Shown here piece by piece: positions 41,771 through 49,777 of a stretch of 49,777 nucleotides of DNA. Under the pieces are notes generated by a model, which worked only from the letters and a program-made list of their open reading frames with translations, was not told the DNA's origin and ran no database searches. This DNA is from an uncultured Acidimicrobiales bacterium. GTDB lineage: Bacteria > Actinomycetota > Acidimicrobiia > Acidimicrobiales > SHLQ01. The stretch is from contig CALLQB010000002.1 of assembly GCA_938015295.1 (NCBI GenBank), positions 1 to 49,777 on the forward strand. The letters are read 5' to 3'. Position 1 is the stretch's first letter, and each line of letters starts with the position of its first letter. Position numbers and translations under genes: made by a program.

Positions 41771-42114
41771 TATCCGAGTTCGTTGGTTGGAAACCGATAC
41801 GGCTCGGCAGGGATCGGCCTCGAAAACTGACGATGCGCGTCCACTAGCTGATGCGTACCAAAAACGGCGAGGCTTGCTGCGAGCGGTACCACGGCGACTG
41901 CGGCCGATTGGTCATACACCAGGGCAATCACAATCCAAGCGAGGCAACACGGCACGATGCTCCAGCCGATGATCTCAAGAAACCTTGCCTTCTCACGGTG
42001 CGCTTCCCGGGCGCTAAAAATGGCCAGCGGTGTAATCGCGATAATGACGAGGATGACTGACATCGCTTCGAGATTGTCCGTCGTGATGAGACGATTGATG
42101 TAGTAATCGAACAC
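41770..42114 (-). CDS. Small membrane protein, unknown function
   Basis: 114 residues with three hydrophobic segments (about 18-35, 48-66 and 71-88) and a polar C-terminus. The GTG start at 42114 has no good ribosome site; an internal ATG (MSVILVI) is possible. I do not recognise the family. It lies between the beta-propeller lipoprotein and leuD on the same strand. Confidence 0.55.
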   Translation of the reverse strand: MFDYYINRLITTDNLEAMSVILVIIAITPLAIFSAREAHREKARFLEIIGWSIVPCCLAWIVIALVYDQSAAVAVVPLAASLAVFGTHQLVDAHRQFSRPIPAEPYRFPTNELG

Positions 42115-42175
42115 CTTGCAGGTATCGGCACAGCTGCGGCCCGTACCTGAGGGATTTTGCGGCGACTGGCAGCGA

Positions 42176-42760
42176 TTACGCCATGTACGACGGCCGTGAT
42201 GTTTCGAAGGCGTCGATCTTTGACTCCTGCTGGAGCGTCAAGGCGATGTCGTCGAGGCCGTTGAGAAGCCGGTGGCGGATGGTGGGCGAGAGGTCGAAGG
42301 TGGCCGACAACCCAATGGCCGGGGCTTCGACGGTGCCTCGTTCGACATCGATCGTGATCTCGAGTGTTGGGTCAGCCTGTACGCCGGCCATGAGTGCTTC
42401 GGCAGTTGCTTGGTCGACCTCGACGGGCACCAGCCCATTCTTGGTGGAGTTGTTTTTGAAGATGGGCCCAAATCGCGGCGAGATGACGGCAGCGAACCCA
42501 AATTGTTGGATCGCCCAGACCGCGTGTTCGCGCGATGAGCCGGTGCCGAAGTTGGGGCCACCAATCAAAATGTTTGCTCCGGCGTACTGTTCGTCGTTGA
42601 GGACAAAATCCTCGCCGTCGCGCCATTCACTGAAAAGGCCTTTCTCAAAGCCGGTGCGTTCGACCCTTTTGAGCCAGTCGCTGGGGATGATCTGGTCGGT
42701 GTCGACGTCTGAGCGGTCGAGCGGCACGGCTGTGCCCTGAACGATTGCTACGGGTTCCAT
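42176..42760 (-). CDS. leuD: 3-isopropylmalate dehydratase small subunit
   Basis: 194 residues. With LeuC it isomerises 2- to 3-isopropylmalate in leucine synthesis, and can process citramalate. Family motifs are VDTDQIIPSDWL, GGPNFGTGSSREHAVWA and FGPIFKNNSTKNGLVPV. ATG 42760 is chosen; the frame is open 25 codons upstream into leuC. It starts 19 bp after the leuC stop in the same operon. Confidence 0.96.
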   Translation of the reverse strand: MEPVAIVQGTAVPLDRSDVDTDQIIPSDWLKRVERTGFEKGLFSEWRDGEDFVLNDEQYAGANILIGGPNFGTGSSREHAVWAIQQFGFAAVISPRFGPIFKNNSTKNGLVPVEVDQATAEALMAGVQADPTLEITIDVERGTVEAPAIGLSATFDLSPTIRHRLLNGLDDIALTLQQESKIDAFETSRPSYMA

Positions 42761-42779
42761 GAGTTGTTGTTCCGGTCTT

Positions 42780-44180
42780 TCAGTCGAGGTCGGCGGGTGT
42801 GGCGAAGGTGCCAGCAATTGCGGTGGCGGCGGCAACGGCAGGCGAGACGAGGTGGGTTCGGCCGCCTCGACCCTGACGTCCTTCGAAGTTGCGGTTACTG
42901 GTGCTTGCGCTACGTTCGCCAGGGGCGAGCTTGTCGGGGTTCATAGCAAGACACATCGAGCAGCCGGGTTCACGCCAGTCAAAGCCGGCGTTGGTGAAGA
43001 TGGTGTGGAGGCCTTCGGCTTCGGCCTGGGCTTTAACGAGTCCTGAACCGGGTACTACCAGCGTGCGCATGCCGGCTTTGACCTGACGTCCTTCGGCGAC
43101 CGCTGCTGCTGCTCGGAGATCCTCGATCCGACTATTGGTGCACGAGCCGATGAAGACGGTGTCGACGGGTACGTCGCGCAGCGGGGTGCCTGCGGTGAGG
43201 CCCATATAGTCGAGCGCCCGCGCCGCGGCGTCGCGTGCCGCTGGGTCATCGAACTGGTCGGGATTCGGCACGTTTGCGGAGATGGGCGCCACTTGACCGG
43301 GGTTGGTTCCCCACGTCATGTGTGGGGCAATGGCGGAGCCATCGAGAATAATTTCGCGGTCGAAGGTGGCGCCGTCGTCGGTGCGCAGCGACCTCCAGTC
43401 GTCGAGCGCGGCTTCCCACTCAGCGCCCTTTGGCGCATGGGGGCGGCCCTCGAGGTAGGCAAAGGTGGTGTCGTCGGGTGCAATCATGCCGGCCTTCGCG
43501 CCGAACTCGATGGACATGTTGCATACCGTCATCCGGCCCTCCATCGAGAGCGCCTCGATAACCGGACCGCGGAACTCAGCGATGGCGCCGATGCCGCCGC
43601 CGGTGTCGGTTGCACCGAGAATTGCGAGCACAACATCTTTGGCGGTGGAGCCGACAGGTAGTTCTCCGTTGACGGTGATGGCCATGCGGTCTTGTGCGCT
43701 TTGTTGCAAGGTCTGGGTGGCGAGGACGTGTTCGACCTCACTCGTGCCGATGCCGAAGGCGAGTGCGCCAAAGGCGCCGTGGGTGCTGGTATGGCTGTCG
43801 CCGCACACGACGGTCATGCCCGGTTGGGTCATGCCGAGTTCTGGGCCGATGACGTGCACGATGCCTTGGTTGATATCGCCCATCGAGTACAGCTTCACGC
43901 CGAACTCGTTGCAGTTGGCCCGCAGCGTATCGACCTGTTTCCTGCTGATCGGATCTGCGATTGGCTGATCGATGTTGGCGGTCGGCACGTTGTGATCTTC
44001 GGTGGCCACGGTCAGGTCCGGGCGCCGAAGCGGCCGGCCGCTGAGCCGCAGGCCGTCAAAGGCCTGAGGCGAGGTGACTTCGTGCACCAGATGCAGGTCG
44101 ATATACAGAAGCGAGGGCTCGCCCTCGGCCGCGTGGACCACGTGACGGTCCCAGACTTTGTCGATAATGGTCTTCGCCAT
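42780..44180 (-). CDS. leuC: 3-isopropylmalate dehydratase large subunit
   Basis: 466 residues, aconitase family. The cluster-binding cysteines sit in [14 protein letters not shown] and [33 protein letters not shown] is the other signature. ATG 44180 has AGGAG seven bases upstream; the open frame runs back to 44621 across the regulator gene and is not the start. The promoter region holds a 19-bp palindrome shared with the divergent IclR-type regulator gene. Confidence 0.97.
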   Translation of the reverse strand: MAKTIIDKVWDRHVVHAAEGEPSLLYIDLHLVHEVTSPQAFDGLRLSGRPLRRPDLTVATEDHNVPTANIDQPIADPISRKQVDTLRANCNEFGVKLYSMGDINQGIVHVIGPELGMTQPGMTVVCGDSHTSTHGAFGALAFGIGTSEVEHVLATQTLQQSAQDRMAITVNGELPVGSTAKDVVLAILGATDTGGGIGAIAEFRGPVIEALSMEGRMTVCNMSIEFGAKAGMIAPDDTTFAYLEGRPHAPKGAEWEAALDDWRSLRTDDGATFDREIILDGSAIAPHMTWGTNPGQVAPISANVPNPDQFDDPAARDAAARALDYMGLTAGTPLRDVPVDTVFIGSCTNSRIEDLRAAAAVAEGRQVKAGMRTLVVPGSGLVKAQAEAEGLHTIFTNAGFDWREPGCSMCLAMNPDKLAPGERSASTSNRNFEGRQGRGGRTHLVSPAVAAATAIAGTFATPADLD

Positions 44181-44213
44181 GTTGCGCTCCTGCGTTGCGT
44201 CTAGTCCTTGACG

Positions 44214-44232
44214 TGTCTCATATAATGAGACA
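44214..44232. promoter_or_regulatory. Palindromic operator between leuC and the IclR regulator
   Basis: TGTCTCATATAATGAGACA is a perfect inverted repeat with 8-bp arms and a 3-base centre. It contains TATAAT (44221-44226), a perfect -10 for the regulator gene, and lies 34 bp before leuC. A bound regulator would cover both promoters. It is the natural candidate site for the adjacent LtbR/NdgR-like protein. Confidence 0.82.
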
Positions 44233-44245
44233 ATAATCTTAACTT

Positions 44246-44887
44246 GTGGAACGCATCGTAAGCGCTGTCGGCGTCGTTGACAAGGCGATGGAACTCGTGG
44301 GGTTGGTCGAGGAGCGGCCACGGTCGTTGGCCGACCTCGTCGAGGCGACCGGGTACAGCAAGGCAACCACGCACCGGCTCGCCGGTTCGTTGCAGGATCA
44401 CGGACTACTTCGTCGCGACGCCGACGGTCGGTACGTGCTCGGTTTTCGGCTGGTGGGGTTGGGGCGGCGAGCCGAGCACTACTTCCCCTTGGCCAACGTG
44501 GCGATGCCGATACTGCGCGAACTCGTCGACAAGACCGGTGAATCTGCGCAGCTCTACGTGCGAGAAGGAGACTCTCGGGTTTGCGTGGCCGCAGTTGAAT
44601 CGCCCCACGGGCTTCGCACAATCGTTGAGCGGGGTGCGGTGCTTTCTCTCACCGCCGGTTCGGGAGGAACAGTGCTGTCACAGGGAAGTAGCGAGGGTTG
44701 GGTCGAAAGTGTTGCCGAACGTGAGCCAGGGGTTGCGAGCGTTAGTGCACCCGTGCTCAGTAGGGGAGCGGTAATCGCTGCGGTGAGTGTCAGTGGGCCA
44801 GTCGAGCGGCTCGGGCCATCTCCCGGTGCGCTGTTCGGCGGCGAGGTCATGCGGGCGGCTTCCGGCATTGCTGCTGTTGTTGGCTAG
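44246..44887 (+). CDS. IclR-family regulator, LtbR/NdgR-like
   Basis: 213 residues. An N-terminal winged helix ([20 protein letters not shown], about 27-46, then [16 protein letters not shown]) is followed by the IclR effector domain, shorter than the usual 250-residue form. Divergent pairing with leuCD is the conserved arrangement of LtbR/NdgR/AreB in Actinobacteria, where the protein controls leucine genes. GTG 44246 begins 20 bases after the TATAAT. No Shine-Dalgarno is visible. Repeats containing CTGTT and CTAG surround the stop. Confidence 0.92.
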   Translation: MERIVSAVGVVDKAMELVGLVEERPRSLADLVEATGYSKATTHRLAGSLQDHGLLRRDADGRYVLGFRLVGLGRRAEHYFPLANVAMPILRELVDKTGESAQLYVREGDSRVCVAAVESPHGLRTIVERGAVLSLTAGSGGTVLSQGSSEGWVESVAEREPGVASVSAPVLSRGAVIAAVSVSGPVERLGPSPGALFGGEVMRAASGIAAVVG

Positions 44888-44924
44888 GTGCTGTTGCTAG
44901 AGAGGCCGTTGCTGTTAGCTAGGG
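44874..44924 (+). repeat. Degenerate repeat across the IclR-gene stop codon
   Basis: CTGTTGTTGGCTAGG (44874-44888, including the TAG stop), CTGTTGCTAG (44891-44900) and CTGTTAGCTAGGG (44912-44924) share CTGTT and CTAG. Spacing is irregular, so this is weaker than the other arrays. Confidence 0.55.
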
Positions 44925-44996
44925 CGCGGGCAACCGAGAAAAAGTATTCACAGATCGACAATCAAGTACCGACCCGATTTCGTCGATGCACTATTC

Positions 44997-46229
44997 GTGG
45001 ACGACATCGAAGTCATCAACTCAGTACCGCTGGTCGAACTGATTAGCGACGCCATCCGCCTCAGCCGCCTCGACGGCAGCCGGGCCGCTGTTCTTGCCTG
45101 TATTGGGCAGATCGACGGCGAAGACGCAGACGAAGAGGCCAACCAGGTGCTCGGCGAGCGCCTCGAACGGCTTCTACGCGACGGCGACCATCTTCGCCCG
45201 TATCGCAACGGCTGGGTTGTTATCAGTGCCGACATCGTCGACGCGAAAGCTTTGGCGCCCGTCATCGAACGCGTCGTCGAATCGCTAGAACACCCAATTC
45301 GAACCTTCGGCCAGCCACAAAAGGTGCGCGCGGCAATCGGTGTAGCGCTCGGCGACCGCAAACAAGACGGTGAGTCGCTGCTGCTTGGCGCCGACCTTGC
45401 CCTCGAGGCCGCCCGCTCAAAGGGTGGTGGTGTCGAGTCGCTCGAAGCGAACCTTGGCGAAGCAATCTCCGCCCGACTTCGCGACGAGACCGACCTCGAC
45501 CTCGCCATTGGTAGCGAACGGTTTGTCTTGTTTCACCAGCCAATTGTGCCCCTGGGCGAAAACTGGAGCCATCCGCGCGGTGTTGAGGTATTCGCCCGAT
45601 GGTTGCATCCCGAAGATGGACTCGTTGGGCCCGGCCGCTTTATTCCCGTCGCCGAGATCACCGGTCAGATGGCCTCGCTCGGCAAAGAACTCATCCGCCT
45701 CGCCTGCCGCGACCTTTCGGCGATTGCCGCCGACAACGCGTTCTTGTCGATGAACCTTTCGGCGCAACAGCTCACCGATGTCATGCTCGTGTCCGACATC
45801 CTCGAAGAGGTCGAGCACTACAACGTGCCGCCGCAGGCGCTGGCCTTTGAAATCACCGAGGAAGTGCTTCTTACCCCCGACTTCGCCGTGATGGAAAACC
45901 TGCGCCGCTTCAGCGCCGCGGGACTAAAGGTGTTCCTCGACGACTTCGGCACCGGAGCCTCAAGCCTCGACACCTTTCAGATGTTGCCCCTCGATGCCGT
46001 CAAGATTGACGGGTCGCGCGTTCATCCGGTTGTCGACACCGGCTTTATCGACATGGTTGTCACCCTTGCTGATCGCTTAGGAATCCCGACGGTCGCGGAA
46101 GGTGTCGAAAGCCCCGAACAACTCGAAACGCTTGTCGAGCTCGGCATCGACTATGCCCAGGGCTTTGAGATTTCGGCGCCCAAGCCTTTGCTGAGCGCCG
46201 TGCCGCAACCCGACAGCGACGCAGCGTAG
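44997..46229 (+). CDS. EAL-domain cyclic-di-GMP phosphodiesterase with degenerate GGDEF-like domain
   Basis: 410 residues, cytoplasmic. Residues 1-150 have the length and strand pattern of a GGDEF domain, but the signature loop reads RNGWV (70-74) and cannot be catalytic. The EAL domain (from about 165) keeps the residues needed for hydrolysis: Glu197 (EVFAR in place of EALLR), Asn253, Glu285 (FEITEE), Asp315-Asp316 (DDFGTG), Lys336 (KIDGS), Glu368 (AEGVE) and Gln388 (YAQGF). An active c-di-GMP phosphodiesterase is therefore likely. The GTG start is not supported by a strong ribosome site. Its TAG abuts the convergent gene's stop. Confidence 0.9.
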   Translation: MDDIEVINSVPLVELISDAIRLSRLDGSRAAVLACIGQIDGEDADEEANQVLGERLERLLRDGDHLRPYRNGWVVISADIVDAKALAPVIERVVESLEHPIRTFGQPQKVRAAIGVALGDRKQDGESLLLGADLALEAARSKGGGVESLEANLGEAISARLRDETDLDLAIGSERFVLFHQPIVPLGENWSHPRGVEVFARWLHPEDGLVGPGRFIPVAEITGQMASLGKELIRLACRDLSAIAADNAFLSMNLSAQQLTDVMLVSDILEEVEHYNVPPQALAFEITEEVLLTPDFAVMENLRRFSAAGLKVFLDDFGTGASSLDTFQMLPLDAVKIDGSRVHPVVDTGFIDMVVTLADRLGIPTVAEGVESPEQLETLVELGIDYAQGFEISAPKPLLSAVPQPDSDAA

Positions 46230-46577
46230 CTACTCGTCTGGCTCGTCTGGCTCGTCGGGCTCGTCGGGCTCGTCGGGTTCATCGGGTCCGTCTGGTTCGT
46301 CGGTCTCGTTGTCAGCGCCGGTCTCGGCCTCGTCTTGCGAGTCGTCGGTCCCGCTGATCGTCGGCGGTGGCGGATCCTCGTTCGGATCGGTTACCACAAG
46401 AAACAACGCGCCGAAGAACAATGCGACCCCCACGGTCACCGCAACAATGAGCCGCCTCGGAAGTGGCGGAACCTGAGGTGCCTCGTCACCCGACTCGCCA
46501 CGGTTGCCGTCACCTCGCCGCAAAAGCGACGCGTTGGCCATTCGCTTGGGTTGTCCCGCAGTCAGAATTGCTGTCAT
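46230..46577 (-). CDS. Single-span membrane protein with acidic Asp-Glu-Pro repeat tail
   Basis: 115 residues: a basic N-terminus, one membrane helix (LIVAVTVGVALFFGALFLVV, about 43-62), then an acidic tail ending in repeats of Asp-Glu-Pro. The tail is encoded by eight 9-bp units. The ATG overlaps the stop of the upstream hydrolase gene by four bases. No family is recognised. Its stop is directly adjacent to that of the EAL gene (TAGCTA). Confidence 0.78.
   Translation of the reverse strand: MTAILTAGQPKRMANASLLRRGDGNRGESGDEAPQVPPLPRRLIVAVTVGVALFFGALFLVVTDPNEDPPPPTISGTDDSQDEAETGADNETDEPDGPDEPDEPDEPDEPDEPDE
46233..46304 (-). repeat. 9-bp tandem array, eight units, at a gene 3' end
   Basis: Units are CTCGTCTGG (two), CTCGTCGGG (three), TTCATCGGG, TCCGTCTGG and TTCGTCGGT. 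The array begins immediately after the minus-strand stop codon and encodes the Asp-Glu-Pro tail. The copies nearest the stop are the most alike, so the array seems to grow at that end. Confidence 0.92.
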
Positions 46578-47467
46578 GACGGTGGCTTTCCTGCGGTGGT
46601 TGATGGCGATTTCGCCATTCCGGCGGCGTAGTCGACCGCGTCGAGGAACGGCGGCACAAACTTCTTCGGATACAACACTGGGGTGTCATGGGTTCCCGTG
46701 GCTCGGAACACCCGGGCGTGCGGAATGGCCTGTGCTAACGCCCACTGACGGGCAGACGGAACCATCGTGTCATCGGTTACCACGAGCACGGCGACCGCCG
46801 TGTCGGGTTCGATCTCGCCGATCCAGCTCGTGGCGTCGAACCTGCCAAGTGCAGCACCAGCTTCGAGAAGCAGCCGAGGTTCGCCGAGCAGAATTTGCTC
46901 TCGCATCCACGGGCTGAATTTTGTGGTGCCGACCCGCCACTCGACGAGCCGCTGAAAGACGGCCTGCCGGTAGCGATGCGGCACGAGGCGCACCGATTGC
47001 GATAGGGGTCGCAACGCCGGAAACTCGAGCCGCTCGAGTCGGGTGACCGAAAATTCGCGGGAGGTCGCGCACAACACCAGGCTTGAGACCCGATGCGGGT
47101 GCCGGTGCCAGAGGTTCATTGCGACTGGGCCGCCTAACGAATACCCGACGACGGTTGCCGCGTCGATAGCGAGTACATCGAGCAAGGCGGCGGCGTCGTC
47201 GGCGGCGTCTTCGAGGCGAAACCGCTCGGTCGTGCGGATGCCACGGCCATGCCCGCGGTGATCAATCGCAACGACGTGATACTTCTCGGCTAACGGTGCG
47301 AAGACGTGAAACCAGTTGAGATCGGCATTGACGAACCAGCCGTGCAGCAGCAGCACCGTCGGGGCGCCCGGAGGCCCCGGAGCCTCCCGGATGAAGGTCT
47401 CGCCGCGCCCTGGCAGCCGGATGGACCGGCCGGGAGGAAGCGCAGGAGTCTCGGTGCTGAATGCCAC
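46574..47467 (-). CDS. Alpha/beta-hydrolase
   Basis: 297 residues. Oxyanion-hole motif LLLHGWF near residue 40, then DHRGHGRG. The nucleophile elbow is GYSLGG (Ser at about 109). The acid residue is probably Asp in VTDDTMVPS and the base His in GTHDTPV. No signal peptide. The substrate is unknown; the size fits esterases and peroxidase-like hydrolases. It lies 14 bp downstream of greA and overlaps the next gene by four bases, forming an operon of three. Confidence 0.9.
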   Translation of the reverse strand: MAFSTETPALPPGRSIRLPGRGETFIREAPGPPGAPTVLLLHGWFVNADLNWFHVFAPLAEKYHVVAIDHRGHGRGIRTTERFRLEDAADDAAALLDVLAIDAATVVGYSLGGPVAMNLWHRHPHRVSSLVLCATSREFSVTRLERLEFPALRPLSQSVRLVPHRYRQAVFQRLVEWRVGTTKFSPWMREQILLGEPRLLLEAGAALGRFDATSWIGEIEPDTAVAVLVVTDDTMVPSARQWALAQAIPHARVFRATGTHDTPVLYPKKFVPPFLDAVDYAAGMAKSPSTTAGKPPS

Positions 47468-47481
47468 AACGCCTCGACGTG

Positions 47482-47946
47482 TTATTCGATCGATGCGACG
47501 GTGACCTTCAGCAGCCCACCCGGCGCTTCGTAGCCGACGGTGTCGCCAAGCGATGCGCCAACAAGGGCGGCTCCGAGCGGGGAGCCGGGGGAGATCACGT
47601 CGAGGTCGCCTTGGCGTTCCTCGATCGACCCGATCAAATATTTCTCGACCTCGTCGTCGCCTTCGTAGGTGATGCCGACAATCGAACCGGCGAGGACGGT
47701 AGTGCCGTCGCCGGAGGCTTCGACGATTATCGCGTCCTCGATCAGCTTGGCGAGGTGCATAATGCGGCCCTCCATCTTGCCCTGTTCCTCTTTGGCAGCG
47801 TGGTAGTCGCCGTTTTCTGAGAGGTCGCCGAGTTCGCGAGCCGTTTCGATCTTCTTGGCAATTTCGATGCGTCCGCGCGTGGTCAGATCGGTGTGTTCAG
47901 CCGTCAACCTGTCGAATGCGGCTTGTGAGAGTTGTGTTGCAGCCAT
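47482..47946 (-). CDS. greA: Transcription elongation factor GreA
   Basis: 154 residues. The N-terminal coiled coil carries the acidic tip (GDLSENGDYHAAKEEQG) that enters the RNA polymerase secondary channel and promotes cleavage of backtracked RNA. The C-terminal FKBP-like domain (SIVGITYEGDDEVEKYLIG, then ISPGSPLGAALVGASLGD) is complete. ATG 47946 is chosen on family length; the frame is open to 48078. Confidence 0.96.
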   Translation of the reverse strand: MAATQLSQAAFDRLTAEHTDLTTRGRIEIAKKIETARELGDLSENGDYHAAKEEQGKMEGRIMHLAKLIEDAIIVEASGDGTTVLAGSIVGITYEGDDEVEKYLIGSIEERQGDLDVISPGSPLGAALVGASLGDTVGYEAPGGLLKVTVASIE

Positions 47947-48069
47947 TTCGGGAAGGTTAGTGTGAGTTTCGCAAAATCGGCTTGCGGTACCCGTGGATTG
48001 CCGCTCGCAATGCCCCGCTGGACACCGCCCGCTTCCCGGCTGCGCAGGACTCCTCAGTAGTCTTTGGGC

Positions 48070-49058
<989 letters not shown>

Positions 49059-49059
<1 letters not shown>

Positions 49060-49777
49060 TGGCTAGCCCCGAGAACGACGCAGACGATACCCCGGCCCCG
49101 CCGGTCGACCGATCGCCCAGATTCCGCGACAGCTGGCCGTCGGCGGTCGAAATCTTCGACACCACCTTGCGCGACGGCGCACAGTTCGAAGGAATCTCGC
49201 TCACCGTCAACGACAAGTTGAAGGTTGCTCAGGAACTCGACTCGTTGGGGGTGCACTGGATTGAAGGCGGCTGGCCTGGTGCGAACCCGAAGGAACTCGA
49301 GTTTTTCGATCGAGCCAAAACCGAACTCGACCTCAAGACGGCAAACCTGGTCGCTTTTGGAATGACCCGTCGTGCCAAAGGCAAGGTCGACGACGATCCG
49401 ACCTTGCGTAACCTGGTAGCCGCCGGCACAGAGACGGTATGCCTGGTCGGGAAATCGTGGGATTACCACGTCAGCCAGGCGCTGCGGACCACCCTCGACG
49501 AGGGGGTGGCCATGGTGCGCGACAGCGTCGAGTTTCTGAAAGCGCAGGGACTGCGGGTGTTCTTCGACGCCGAACACTTCTTCGACGGCTACCGTCGCAA
49601 TCCCGAGTTCACGCTTCGTGTGCTTGAAGGCGCGGCAATGGCCGGCGCCGACTGTTTGGTGCTGTGCGACACCAACGGTGGTTCGCTACCCCACGACATC
49701 GAGTCGGCGGTTTCTGATGTTGTTGCCCACTTCAGCGGCACCGCCATTGGCATGCACACCCAAAACGACACGGGTTG
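49059..49777 (+). CDS. cimA: Citramalate synthase, N-terminal part (runs off window)
   Basis: About 239 residues are visible and the frame is open to the window end. FDTTLRDGAQFEGISLTVND at about 34-53 and IEGGWPGANPKELEFF are characteristic of the citramalate synthase branch of the HMG-lyase-like family, which condenses pyruvate and acetyl-CoA for isoleucine synthesis. LVLCDTNGGSLP is also conserved. The late metal site reads GMHTQNDTG, with Gln where the common motif has a second His. ATG 49059 overlaps the leuB stop. LeuA-type isopropylmalate synthase is less likely given the GGWPG motif. Confidence 0.9.

Overview
The window reads as ordinary chromosomal DNA of a GC-rich Actinomycetota. 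Evidence is frequent GTG and TTG starts, dense gene packing with 1-4 bp stop/start overlaps, a mycobacterial-type LexA box, an ImuA'/ImuB pair, an IclR regulator divergent from leuCD, and ArfA-like and LppM-like envelope proteins. The marine or freshwater class Acidimicrobiia would fit, but that placement is inference. No rRNA, tRNA, CRISPR array, transposase, integrase or phage gene was recognised. No gap between genes exceeds about 165 bases.

Layout. 1-2338: the end of an unknown gene, an unknown 505-residue protein and RNase HII. 2412-9996: a LacI-controlled alpha-glucoside-type uptake locus (GH13 glucosidase, LacI repressor, lipoprotein binding protein, two permeases). 10026-11444: a TrmH-type RNA methyltransferase and two small proteins, apparently unrelated to the sugar genes. 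11563-15981: the rest of the sugar locus, made of a Gfo/Idh/MocA oxidoreductase divergent from an aldo/keto reductase overlapping an SsuD-type FMN-dependent sulfonate monooxygenase, followed by the convergent ABC ATPase. 16111-18566: the SOS-controlled imuA'-imuB pair. 18631-25890: acyl-CoA metabolism (ligase, dehydrogenase, crotonase, CaiB-like CoA-transferase) with a type-1 periplasmic binding lipoprotein among them. 26019-31120: an LppM-like protein, a TetR regulator, a DUF5658-type protein, a carboxyltransferase and a small membrane protein. 31153-39146: serC, a class I aminotransferase, an S9 peptidase, an ArfA-like OmpA protein, serA and an enoyl-CoA hydratase. 39183-42114: a large secreted beta-propeller lipoprotein and a small membrane protein. 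42176-49777: leuD, leuC, an LtbR/NdgR-like regulator, an EAL protein, a small membrane protein, an alpha/beta hydrolase, greA, leuB and a citramalate synthase that runs off the window.

The most interesting system is the sugar locus. The same LacI palindrome (TGTAAACGTTTACA) lies before the GH13-lacI genes, before the transporter genes, and, with one mismatch, between the oxidoreductase and the reductase/monooxygenase pair. A binding-protein transporter, an NAD-type Gfo/Idh/MocA protein, an SsuD-family desulfonating monooxygenase and an aldo/keto reductase in one regulon match the logic of oxidative desulfonation of sulfoquinovose-like sugars (sulfo-SMO). Here it is joined to an Agl-type transporter and a GH13 enzyme, and no flavin reductase or GH31 enzyme is visible. 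The substrate is inferred.

A second window-wide pattern is that about eleven genes carry short tandem duplications (9-25 bp units) at or across their stop codons, far more often than at gene starts.
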